Assembly: GCA_044356835.1 (NCBI GenBank) | Contig: JBIKVK010000106.1 | Span: 1-10,741, forward strand | From: SYIM01 sp044356835 | GTDB lineage: Bacteria > Pseudomonadota > Gammaproteobacteria > Burkholderiales > Burkholderiaceae_E | Length of the DNA stretch: 10,741 bases | Reading direction: 5' to 3' | Shown: positions 1 to 6,762 of the stretch, in pieces | How the letters are laid out: each line of letters starts with the position of its first letter | Position numbering within the stretch: position 1 is the first letter of the stretch | The notes under the pieces: generated by a model | What the model was told of the DNA's origin: nothing | The model's database searches: none | Seen by the model: the letters and a program-made list of their open reading frames with translations, nothing else | Position numbers and translations under genes: made by a program

Positions 1-1
1 G

Positions 2-3000
2 GGCGATCAGCGGGTGCTTGAGTTGAAGGTGCCGGGGCTGGGTTCGGGGGCGTTCACGCTCGCCTACACCGACACGGGTCCTGCGGACGGGGAGTCGGTG
101 ATCCAGAGCGCCAGCGGAATCGATGCGCAGAGCTTCCTGCGGGGTCTGGTGGCCGACGGCTACATCCAGGGGGCGCGGATCTACCTGGACGATGGTGACG
201 GGGTCTATGAGGCCGGGGTGGATCTGGATACCGGGGTGGAGACCGGGGCCGATGGCAGCTTTGTGCTGGGTGCGCAGGCGCTGGCTGCGCTGGCCGGGGG
301 GCGTTCGCTGATGGCGGTGGGCGGCATCAATACCGACACCTGGGCGCCCAACACCATGACCCTGGCCGCGCCCAAGGGGGCGACGGTGCTCAATCCGCTC
401 ACCACGATGGTGCAGGCGCTGATTGCGACGAGCAAGGCGGCTACGGTCGATCAGGCCCAGCAGATGCTCGAGTCCGCCTTCGGGTTGACGATCGGGACGG
501 ACATTGAGCGCTTTGATCCGATTGCGGCGGCGCAATCGGGGGCGGGGGGCGCGCAGGCGCAGGCGGGGCTTGCGGCGCAGAAGGTGGCCGCGCAGATTGC
601 CACGCTGATGGCGCTGGCGCAGACCCAGCAGCCTGGGGCCGAAGCGGGCGAGCGGGCCGAGCGGGCGCTCACCAAGGCGCTGACCCGCGCGATCGGCGAG
701 GTGGCCGAGGTCATCCAGGCCGCCGGAGGCGCAGGGGCGCCCGGCGCGCCTGCACCCCTCGATCTGACCGACCCCGCTGACCTAAACGCCCTGGCTGAAG
801 AAGCGGTCGACATCGCCGCCGGGGACGCCGCACAGGCGGTGACCGGCGCAGGGTCCCCCATCGCGATCAACTGGTCCGATGAGGCCGAAGCCACCCTCGA
901 AGACATTGCACAGGCCCAGTCCATCGACGAGGTGAGCGACGCGCAGGGCGACCTGCTCGATGTCTATGCCCCCACCGCACCTGTCCTCAAAACCCTCGTC
1001 CCCAGCATGAACAGCCTGTCCGAACGGCTGGTGATCGAACTGCCCAGAGCCCAGGCCGAAGCGACCGACCTCAGACCCGGCGATCGGATCGAGATCCTCG
1101 AATCGACCGGTGGGGTCCTGATCTCGCATGTGCTGAGCGCTGACGAGATTGAAGACGGCGTTTTGCGTCTTGCGGTGGACGCCCAATTCCCGGGCCTCGA
1201 TCAGTTGAGCCTGCGCGTCACCGATTCCGAGGGCAACATTGCCATCGACCGTACCCGCGCCTTCGCAAAGATGCCCACCCTCGAAGGCGAAGTCTTCGAC
1301 CTTGGCGCGACGCTGCTGCCCCTCATGCAGTCGGCCCTGCAGAGTGTCTCGAACCTCGAGATTCCCTTCGTTGGAAGCGTCGGCCGGGTACTCGACTCGC
1401 AAAAAGTCTCGCTGTGGCTCGATCGAGTGATGGCCGACTTGCCGGAGTTGACGCTTAAGCGGGGCAGCGCCAGCTCCAACCCAAGTCCGGTTTTGAAGTC
1501 GGCCGACAGCGCAGAGTTCTACTTCGGGTTCGATGAGTTTGACGGGTACTCGCGGGGGGATTCCTCGTATTCAGGGTCGGGGTCGACCGACTGGATCATC
1601 GACCCACCAGACCCTTACTCCGACCCGGACTCAGGCGGCTTCTCGGGCCTTGATCCAATCGACGAGGACAGCAGGCAAAACGATGGCGTCGCCTGGGACC
1701 CCATCATCAAGCCCGCGGGCTACGAGTATCGGTACAGCGGCCCGCAATACAACGTTCCCCAGCGGGTCCAGACCTTCAATTTCGATGCGGTCACCGGGAA
1801 CTTCGAACTGGTTGTCATCGATACCGAGCCCTGGTTCAACCAGGGCTTCGGCGGGATGATCGACGGCAGCGGTGGGTCGGCGTATGTCGATGCCAGCCTT
1901 GCCGGTCATCGCGTCCTGGAGGCTCGACTCTTCGGCAACCTCCGCTATGAGATGGATGCCATGAAAATGGCAACGCTCGACCTCGGCAAAAGCAGCATCA
2001 AGCTGCACTCCAATCTCGGGGTCGCACCCGGATCGACCCTGGGTGGGTCGATCGGGCCGTTCTGGCTTGAAGCTCAAGACCGAAAGTCCAGCTATGCGAG
2101 CGCCACCGCCTGGCGAAAGAACACCGGAGTCGAAGGGGGCGTGACCGTATCGTTCAAGGACTTTGATGGCGTCAATGACAACAAGCTGTCTCTGATCACG
2201 GGGGCGGACAAGCTCATCGGAATGCTGAGCACCGACCCCAGAACTGCCCTGAGCAACACCGTCAACTGGTCGGCAAATTTCGAAGGTCGCCTGTCCGCAG
2301 CCGGGGCGATCGGGCTGAACCCGGGCGCACTGATCTCGGATCCCCAATGGGCGGGGGTCGCCGATCTCTTTTCGCTCCGAATGGACAGCCTGATCAACGT
2401 CCCATTTCGGGTGGCCTACGACTCGAAAGACCCGGCCAAATCCGAAAGCACCTACGGTACCGTCCACTTCGACAACGTCGGCCTGACGCTTGCACCGCTG
2501 GTCCAGAAAACGGCCGTTTCGGCGGTCTCGATGGTGGACACGGTGATGAGCCCGCTCTACGCCATCGAGAACTTCTTCGCCTACGAGTTGCCCCTGCCTG
2601 CAGGTCTTCAAGCGAGCCCGATTGCGAGCCCCAGCCTACCCAGCTGGATGCCGCAATTTGCCGTTGACTTCATCAGCAATATCGTCAATGCCCCGAAGCA
2701 GGCGCTGAACAGCGTCCTGAGCGGCATCGGCCGCGCACTGGACGCAGACGGCAACGGCAAAGTGACCGTGGTCGAGCTGATCGAACAGACCGCCCACTAT
2801 TACTTCGAGTTCGTCAAGTTCACCGAAAAGCTCTGGGACACCATGGTACAGCTGACCCCAGGGCTGAAAGACACGCTCAAGGCAACCCCCTACGGCAGCA
2901 CCCTGGTGGCAGTGCTCGACTCTTTTGCCGCGCAGAAGTCGTTTCTCGATTCATTTTTCAAATATTTTGGAGAATTCAAAGCGGCATTGGCCATCATCGA

Positions 3001-5779
3001 TCAGATGGAACAGCTCTCGGCGCTGAGCGCGGCGGCCAGCGCAGAACTGAGTGCGATCCGGGACAACGAGGTCAAGGTCGCCTCGCTTGCCCTGGGCAGC
3101 TTCAAATGGGACATCCCGCAGGGCTCATTCCAGTCGGTTGCCAATAGCGACAAGAGCATTGCCTTCATCGACCGGGTCGACCCGCCGGTCGTGGAGCTCG
3201 AGATTGGCCTGTCCCGAGCAGACGCTTTTGCGCGACTCAAGAATTATCGACTCGAAGCCAGGGCATCCCCCTCCCAGTTTCCGCTCCATAAGGACGAGGG
3301 AGGCTTGAATCATTTCGTGTATGCAAAGGCCGGGATCAACGGCGTCACAAGCGGCAATGTCGACGCGATCAACTCGCTGCTCGTCGACGGGCGACTGGCC
3401 CCCTCTTTGTTGCGATGGACCATGGGGCCAAATCCAAGCCTGATCCCCCCGAGCGATAGCGAACTGCTGCTTGGCATTCAAAAAGGGGTGGCCGCCTACG
3501 ATCGCATCCAGCGGGTCGCGAAGGGCCAGGGGACCGATGAGGACCTGAAAACCCTGGTCGAAGCCTTCGAGTCCATCGGGATCATCAATCGTGCCCAGGC
3601 GCATTTCTCCTTTCTCGATACCCCCCTCTACGACAACGTGCCGATCAATGGGGTCTACACGGACCCCAAACCCCGCGCCTTGCTGGCCGCTCTCGTCAAA
3701 GCCCAGAACCCTCAAGACCTCGACAGCAGTGCCGAGCTCGCCCAGTTCGCCCAGGCCTGGGCGGCCTGGCTGAGGCTGAACGGTTACAACAACAAGAATT
3801 TCCAGGCGCCCGCGGAAAACCTGACGCTTGAGCAGCTCAGGATCCTGGGGCTCAACCCGCTGACACCCGAACTGCACCTGAAGACCATCAACGACGAGAT
3901 CAGAAACTACTCGGGTGACCCCGCGAATTTCTTCAGCACAATCAGCCAGCGGGTGGATACGCTCAACGCGGCCTGGATTGCAGAACAGGAATCGAAAGCG
4001 AAGAACGGAGCTTCGGGCCAGACCCTGGTGGGCGCAATCGCCAAGATTCGGGACGCCGCTGAAGCCGACACGGCACAGGCCACCCTGACCCTCGACGATT
4101 TCGCCCGTGCCGGTGTAAGCGGGCTGAAGGCGGAGACGCTCGCAGGCTTTGCTTCTTTCCTCGACAGCGCGGTGATCGGCCGGGCCGAGACGCTGGGCAC
4201 CGCGGAGATCCAGAAGCTCGTGAACTACCACGCTGTGCTGCTCCATTTGGCCGGAAAGAATGTGCATTCGGATAACGACGCCGTAGCCTTCTACTTCTCG
4301 ATCGACGGACTGCTCCGCGCGGGGCGCGCCGCCGAGATGGAGCACATTCCCTACGCGAATGCTTCCCTGTCGCGCAAAGGCTCGCGGAGCTTCGTGGCAC
4401 TTCCGTTGTTGCAGTCGATCATCGCAAATCTGCAACCCACACAGGTCGACGAGTACGCCGAACTCGATGCGATATATAACGCCGCGAACGAGATGCTGAA
4501 AGCGAGCATGGCCAATGAGTTGCTTTGGGTCAGGGACGCACTCAAGAAGGTCGAGCCCTGGAAGTCGAACGTTCAGGCACTCGACGAGGCGATCGGGAAA
4601 TACAAGGGTTACAAGACGACTCTGTCGGTCGACCAGTTGAAGCAGGTTGGGTTTACTGATGCAACGGACGAGACGCTTGCAAGCGTAAAAGCAAAGCTTG
4701 CGGCCTATGCCGCCAAGACGTACAAGACCCTCGAGACGGACGTACCAGCTGCCAGCTCGAGCGGAAGGTACTACACATCGACTGTCAAATATCTCGAGCC
4801 CAAAGCCCCCGGCGCCGACAAGCTCCTGAAGATCACTGACCTCGGGGCCTCCCTCCCGACGCCTGCAGCCGATCAAATTTCAAAGCTGCTCGACTCCGTT
4901 CCGAGCGTTAAGGCCTTGTGGGAAGCCCTCAAGGCCGCGGGAGTCGAGTTTCCGATCCTCGAACATCTGGACGGCAATTTTGCGAAGGCGCTCTGGAACA
5001 ACGACCTGATCGAATTTGTACGTTTCACGCCCAAGCTGCCGACCGTGACTGCAGAGATGCCCTTCAGCTACAACCTGGCCACACTCCTGCCGTTCTACGA
5101 TCAGGTGAAGGCTATCCTGCCCTTCAGTCTACCGGTTGAATTCAAAGCGGACTTCAGCCTGATCCCTCGCCTGGCGATGGGTGCCGACAATTATTGGCTG
5201 CAGAGCATCCGCGCGCAGGAGAATCGGCCAGCCGCCGAGATTTTCGGCAACAGCCTCTACCTGATCGATGACTACGACGTCGACGGAACGATGTATGACC
5301 TGCCCGAGCTGGAGATGGATCTGTCGCTGCTCGGCTCGGTGGGGGCCATGCTCGGCAAGCAAGACGGGCTGGGCAACCTCTACGCCAAGCTGTTGGGCGG
5401 AATCGATCTCGACATCGATCTCGATCTCGTCGGCGATGCGTCGGGCAAGGTCCGCTTGGCCGACATGCTGGACTCGCTCGGCGATTTTGCCGGCAGTGCC
5501 AACGTCCTCGAGCGACTGGCCGACAACCTCTTTGATGTCATCAACATCAGCGGCTCGCTCGATATGCATATGGGCGCCGATCTGGGCGTGAACGTCAATA
5601 CGAATCCGGCCGATCGCTCGGACCTAAACTTCCTGACGAAATTGGCGGTAGATGCCTACCAGGTGCTCGCGAAAACCACTGGGCTTCCGACCGAATTCCA
5701 CTGGAACACGACACCAGGATTCACCGTGCCGATCTTCAGTTTCGATACGGCCAACGGGTCCTGGTTGCTGAACGTCTGA
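2..5779 (+). CDS. Giant secreted/surface protein, BapA-like (5' partial)
   Basis: The frame is open to the left edge, so the GTG at 14 is probably internal; 1925 residues are visible. Residue numbers here count from that GTG. Residues 48-120 form a carboxypeptidase-regulatory/SdrD-B-like domain with an Asp-rich loop (YLDDGDGVYEAGVDLD), followed by the GATVLNPLTTMVQAL phrase common in proteobacterial giant surface proteins. Residues 120-315 are Ala-rich and probably helical. Residues 320-416 look like a BapA-type Ig-like domain (RPGDRIEI, LRVTDSEGNIA). Residues 496-558 are an acidic linker. A canonical EF-hand loop begins at D910. Degenerate helical repeats lie between about 1270 and 1577, and an Asp-rich module at 1643-1865. 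No RTX nonapeptides, LPXTG anchor or clear membrane span is seen. The likely role is adhesion or biofilm matrix after export, perhaps by type I secretion; this is inferred from domain types, not shown. Residues 420-900 are not recognised. Confidence 0.85.
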   Translation, partial: GDQRVLELKVPGLGSGAFTLAYTDTGPADGESVIQSASGIDAQSFLRGLVADGYIQGARIYLDDGDGVYEAGVDLDTGVETGADGSFVLGAQALAALAGGRSLMAVGGINTDTWAPNTMTLAAPKGATVLNPLTTMVQALIATSKAATVDQAQQMLESAFGLTIGTDIERFDPIAAAQSGAGGAQAQAGLAAQKVAAQIATLMALAQTQQPGAEAGERAERALTKALTRAIGEVAEVIQAAGGAGAPGAPAPLDLTDPADLNALAEEAVDIAAGDAAQAVTGAGSPIAINWSDEAEATLEDIAQAQSIDEVSDAQGDLLDVYAPTAPVLKTLVPSMNSLSERLVIELPRAQAEATDLRPGDRIEILESTGGVLISHVLSADEIEDGVLRLAVDAQFPGLDQLSLRVTDSEGNIAIDRTRAFAKMPTLEGEVFDLGATLLPLMQSALQSVSNLEIPFVGSVGRVLDSQKVSLWLDRVMADLPELTLKRGSASSNPSPVLKSADSAEFYFGFDEFDGYSRGDSSYSGSGSTDWIIDPPDPYSDPDSGGFSGLDPIDEDSRQNDGVAWDPIIKPAGYEYRYSGPQYNVPQRVQTFNFDAVTGNFELVVIDTEPWFNQGFGGMIDGSGGSAYVDASLAGHRVLEARLFGNLRYEMDAMKMATLDLGKSSIKLHSNLGVAPGSTLGGSIGPFWLEAQDRKSSYASATAWRKNTGVEGGVTVSFKDFDGVNDNKLSLITGADKLIGMLSTDPRTALSNTVNWSANFEGRLSAAGAIGLNPGALISDPQWAGVADLFSLRMDSLINVPFRVAYDSKDPAKSESTYGTVHFDNVGLTLAPLVQKTAVSAVSMVDTVMSPLYAIENFFAYELPLPAGLQASPIASPSLPSWMPQFAVDFISNIVNAPKQALNSVLSGIGRALDADGNGKVTVVELIEQTAHYYFEFVKFTEKLWDTMVQLTPGLKDTLKATPYGSTLVAVLDSFAAQKSFLDSFFKYFGEFKAALAIIDQMEQLSALSAAASAELSAIRDNEVKVASLALGSFKWDIPQGSFQSVANSDKSIAFIDRVDPPVVELEIGLSRADAFARLKNYRLEARASPSQFPLHKDEGGLNHFVYAKAGINGVTSGNVDAINSLLVDGRLAPSLLRWTMGPNPSLIPPSDSELLLGIQKGVAAYDRIQRVAKGQGTDEDLKTLVEAFESIGIINRAQAHFSFLDTPLYDNVPINGVYTDPKPRALLAALVKAQNPQDLDSSAELAQFAQAWAAWLRLNGYNNKNFQAPAENLTLEQLRILGLNPLTPELHLKTINDEIRNYSGDPANFFSTISQRVDTLNAAWIAEQESKAKNGASGQTLVGAIAKIRDAAEADTAQATLTLDDFARAGVSGLKAETLAGFASFLDSAVIGRAETLGTAEIQKLVNYHAVLLHLAGKNVHSDNDAVAFYFSIDGLLRAGRAAEMEHIPYANASLSRKGSRSFVALPLLQSIIANLQPTQVDEYAELDAIYNAANEMLKASMANELLWVRDALKKVEPWKSNVQALDEAIGKYKGYKTTLSVDQLKQVGFTDATDETLASVKAKLAAYAAKTYKTLETDVPAASSSGRYYTSTVKYLEPKAPGADKLLKITDLGASLPTPAADQISKLLDSVPSVKALWEALKAAGVEFPILEHLDGNFAKALWNNDLIEFVRFTPKLPTVTAEMPFSYNLATLLPFYDQVKAILPFSLPVEFKADFSLIPRLAMGADNYWLQSIRAQENRPAAEIFGNSLYLIDDYDVDGTMYDLPELEMDLSLLGSVGAMLGKQDGLGNLYAKLLGGIDLDIDLDLVGDASGKVRLADMLDSLGDFAGSANVLERLADNLFDVINISGSLDMHMGADLGVNVNTNPADRSDLNFLTKLAVDAYQVLAKTTGLPTEFHWNTTPGFTVPIFSFDTANGSWLLNV
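155..538 (+). other. Carboxypeptidase-regulatory/SdrD-B-like domain plus PLTT segment
   Basis: Within the giant protein, this part reads as a beta-sandwich insert: YIQGARIYLDDGDGVYEAG, then GADGSFVL, then GGINTDTW, then LAAPKGATVLNPLTTMV. The same order (insert with Asp-rich loop, TD-x-x-G-x-F, GG-x-D, tL-x-aP-x-Gat-v-x-PLTT) recurs in large proteobacterial cell-surface proteins, usually followed by an Ala-rich helix as it is here. The Asp loop could bind calcium. The assignment rests on recalled family patterns. Confidence 0.55.
971..1261 (+). other. Ig-like (BapA-type) domain
   Basis: Residues about 320-416 of the giant protein begin with a Pro-rich linker (YAPTAPVLKTL). They continue with alternating hydrophobic strands, including RPGDRIEILES and a closing strand LRVTDSEGNIAIDRT. 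This resembles the bacterial Ig-like repeats of biofilm-associated proteins, where an Asp/Gly-rich turn precedes the last strand. Only one copy is visible; further copies may lie upstream of the window. Confidence 0.5.
1499..1687 (+). other. Acidic Asp/Ser/Gly/Pro low-complexity linker
   Basis: Residues 496-558 of the giant protein are dominated by Asp, Ser, Gly, Pro and aromatic residues (for example DPPDPYSDPDSGGFSG). There is no hydrophobic core pattern, so the stretch is probably a flexible, calcium-responsive linker between the Ig-like part and the large unrecognised region. Confidence 0.55.
2741..2776 (+). other. EF-hand calcium-binding loop
   Basis: The twelve codons give DADGNGKVTVVE (residues 910-921). 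Asp stands at loop positions 1 and 3, Asn at 5, Gly at 6, Lys at 7 (main-chain oxygen ligand), Thr at 9 and Glu at 12. This is the full canonical EF-hand ligand set. Helical-looking sequence lies on both sides (SVLSGIGRAL before, LIEQTAHYYF after), as expected for a helix-loop-helix. Confidence 0.75.
3821..3976 (+). repeat. Degenerate helical protein repeat, copy 1
   Basis: Residues 1270 to about 1321 read LTLEQLRILGLNPLTPELH followed by an amphipathic helix and an LNAAW end. The phrase L-t-x-x-x-l-x-x-x-G-l-x-x-l-T-x-x-x-L matches the start of copies 2 and 3. The similarity is at protein level only; there is no DNA repeat. Confidence 0.4.
4082..4252 (+). repeat. Degenerate helical protein repeat, copy 2
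   Basis: Residues 1357-1413 read TLTLDDFARAGVSGLKAETL, then a helix (AGFASFLDSAV) and GTAEIQKLVN. This is the best copy. It closely recalls the roughly 50-residue module of giant bacterial biofilm proteins with the pattern dY-x-x-aGvtGvta-x-NLaavn ... eiqaLVda. That match is from memory of the family. Confidence 0.5.
4619..4744 (+). repeat. Degenerate helical protein repeat, copy 3
   Basis: Residues 1536-1577 read TLSVDQLKQVGFTDATDETL and then an Ala/Lys-rich helix (ASVKAKLAAYAAKTYK). The start matches copies 1 and 2 in phase (hydrophobic-x-x-x-G, then T/K-x-E-T/H-L). The last third of the module is shortened or lost. Confidence 0.4.
4940..5608 (+). other. Asp-rich beta-type C-terminal module
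   Basis: Residues 1643-1865 carry, in order, GVEFPILEHL, LPTVTAEMPFSYNL, RLAMGADNYW (1719-1728), LYLIDDYDVDG (Asp at 1752, 1753, 1755, 1757), alternating strand GGIDLDIDLDLVGD (Asp at 1798, 1800, 1802, 1804), then VGDASGKVRLAD (1806-1817) and NISGSLDMHMGADLGV. The last 12-residue phrase is a worn EF-hand-like loop lacking Asp at position 1. The order resembles a module I recall near the C-terminus of giant bacterial proteins of the LEPR-XLL/Calx-beta class, where FPI, G-x-DT, an Asp-rich hinge and DGKVRL occur in the same order. The role is unknown; it may be calcium-stabilised. Confidence 0.4.
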
Positions 5780-5791
5780 GGTAGCGTCGAA

Positions 5792-6511
5792 TCAGGCGGT
5801 GCGGTGATCGTCCCGCCAGGTCATGTCGCGCTCTTCGACCTTCGCGGCATCCAGAGCGGCTTGCATCCGCGCCAGTTCAAAGAGATCGACGCCAGCCTCC
5901 AACTTTGGCTTCCAGTCGCCCTCGCGTGCGCCGTAGGCGGTCGCTCCAGCGATGGCTCGCTCGAGGTGCGCCAAGGGAATCGCAATCACCCCGTCTCCGT
6001 CCGCTACGATCACATCGCCGGGCTCGATCAGGGCACCTGCGCACACAATCGGAATGTTGACGGCACCAGGCCCTCTCTTTTCGGCGTGAGAAGGCGAAAC
6101 GGCCGTCGACCACACCGGAAATCCCATTTCGCGGATCGCATCTGAATCGCGCACATCGCCATCGACGATGATCCCTGCAAGGCCCTTCCGCCGGGCGTTT
6201 CGGGTCGCCATCTCACCCCACTGAGCGCCTCGAGACACACCGCCGTTGGACGTCACGAGCACCTGGCCCTCGGTGGCCAGGCGCAGCGCCCGATGCATCA
6301 TGAGATTGTCACCATCAAAGTTGAAAGCGGTGACCGCCTGGCCGGCAATGCAACGCCCGGGATTCAAGGCCTTCATCTGCGGCGACATCAAGGCCTGTCG
6401 TCCGACAATCGGACCCAAAGCCTCGTGCAGATCTGCGACCCCGCACGCGGCCGCTTTTCGAACCAGATCCGGATCGCATGCCGGAATTCTTGTGTAGACG
6501 ATCGAGTTCAT
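5792..6511 (-). CDS. RraA-fold aldolase (CHA/HMG aldolase-like)
   Basis: This 239-residue protein matches the RraA/4-hydroxy-4-methyl-2-oxoglutarate aldolase family, most like the 4-carboxy-4-hydroxy-2-oxoadipate aldolase/oxaloacetate decarboxylase branch (LigK/GalC type). Such enzymes are cytoplasmic, need a divalent metal, and cleave C6-C7 oxo-acids to pyruvate plus oxaloacetate or pyruvate, usually at the end of protocatechuate or gallate meta-cleavage. Visible motifs are GDNLMMHRAL near residue 67, WGEMATRNA near 98, and VDGDVRD (116-122) holding the Arg-Asp pair of the metal/substrate site; then VNIPI and GDVIVADGDGV. The start at 6511 is chosen because AGGGAGAG lies 7 bases upstream; the frame stays open to 6724 but that extension is not family-like. 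The gene is divergent from the monooxygenase-TRAP operon and convergent with the giant gene. An RNase E regulator role (true RraA) is unlikely given the longer form and these motifs. Confidence 0.85.
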   Translation of the reverse strand: MNSIVYTRIPACDPDLVRKAAACGVADLHEALGPIVGRQALMSPQMKALNPGRCIAGQAVTAFNFDGDNLMMHRALRLATEGQVLVTSNGGVSRGAQWGEMATRNARRKGLAGIIVDGDVRDSDAIREMGFPVWSTAVSPSHAEKRGPGAVNIPIVCAGALIEPGDVIVADGDGVIAIPLAHLERAIAGATAYGAREGDWKPKLEAGVDLFELARMQAALDAAKVEERDMTWRDDHRTA

Positions 6512-6518
6512 TCGATTT

Positions 6519-6526
6519 CTCTCCCT
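6519..6526 (-). promoter_or_regulatory. Ribosome binding site of the aldolase gene
   Basis: On the minus strand the bases read AGGGAGAG, 7 bases before the ATG at 6511. This strong Shine-Dalgarno match fixes that start over the in-frame codons further upstream. Confidence 0.7.
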
Positions 6527-6629
6527 ATATTGTTTTGAGCAGCGCCCACGCTTGAATTTGCCTCGTGTTGAGTCAAACAGATTCGCCAGGCTCGATTCTC
6601 TTTGTGCACGCAAGTAAGCGCCAAGAAGA

Positions 6630-6657
6630 TTGACGTTTCTATCGGGTAAGCCGTAAT
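6630..6657 (+). promoter_or_regulatory. Weak sigma-70-like promoter candidate
   Basis: TTGACG (6630-6635) matches the -35 consensus at five of six positions. It is followed, after 16 bases, by CGTAAT (6652-6657), which matches the -10 box at four of six but lacks the important A at position 2. It would place transcription start about 100 bases before the monooxygenase ATG. This is a candidate only. Confidence 0.2.
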
Positions 6658-6762
6658 GTATGCGCAAACACTCACAAGAACCAAGCGTTCCGGAAGCGAT
6701 GGTCGCCGCGGTCTGCCCCATCATTCAATCGATCGCGTGGCCGTTCCGCTCAGGGGCTCAGC

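Larger units (their letters stand above)
6512..6762. promoter_or_regulatory. Divergent intergenic region, aldolase / monooxygenase operon
   Basis: These 251 bases separate two divergent 5' ends and must hold both promoters if the genes are transcribed from here. The sequence is more AT-rich in its left two thirds than its coding neighbours. Short palindromes are present (TTGAGTCAA at 6569-6577 and TTCCGGAA at 6688-6695), but neither is extended or repeated, so no operator can be named. No convincing small gene is seen. Confidence 0.5.

Noticed and set aside
782..1402. Minus-strand open frame of 206 codons
   Set aside because: Shadow of the Ig-like region on the opposite strand; no domain seen.
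1631..2611. Minus-strand open frame of 326 codons
   Set aside because: Antisense to the giant gene. No family motifs are visible, and its composition is that of a reversed coding strand.
3125..4876. Long minus-strand open frame (583 codons) inside the giant gene
   Set aside because: It lies wholly antisense to a gene with clear domains. The translation is Arg/Gly/Val-rich with no recognisable motif, as expected of a GC-rich shadow frame.
5403..5431. Short tandem DNA repeat (ATCGATCTC-like units)
   Set aside because: It is explained by codons for the alternating Asp-Leu/Ile strand; the units are imperfect and too few for a DNA repeat.
2..5779. RTX toxin or adhesin with GGxGxDxLx nonapeptides
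   Set aside because: No nonapeptide array is visible in this part. Type I secretion remains possible but is not shown by the C-terminus.
5795..5817. Possible terminator hairpin GGCGG ... CCGCC
   Set aside because: Only a 5-base stem with a 13-base loop, no T tract, and it lies inside the aldolase coding end.
6512..6724. N-terminal extension of the aldolase to an ATG at 6724
   Set aside because: The added 71 residues are not family-like and run through the divergent intergenic region; the strong Shine-Dalgarno site fits only the ATG at 6511.
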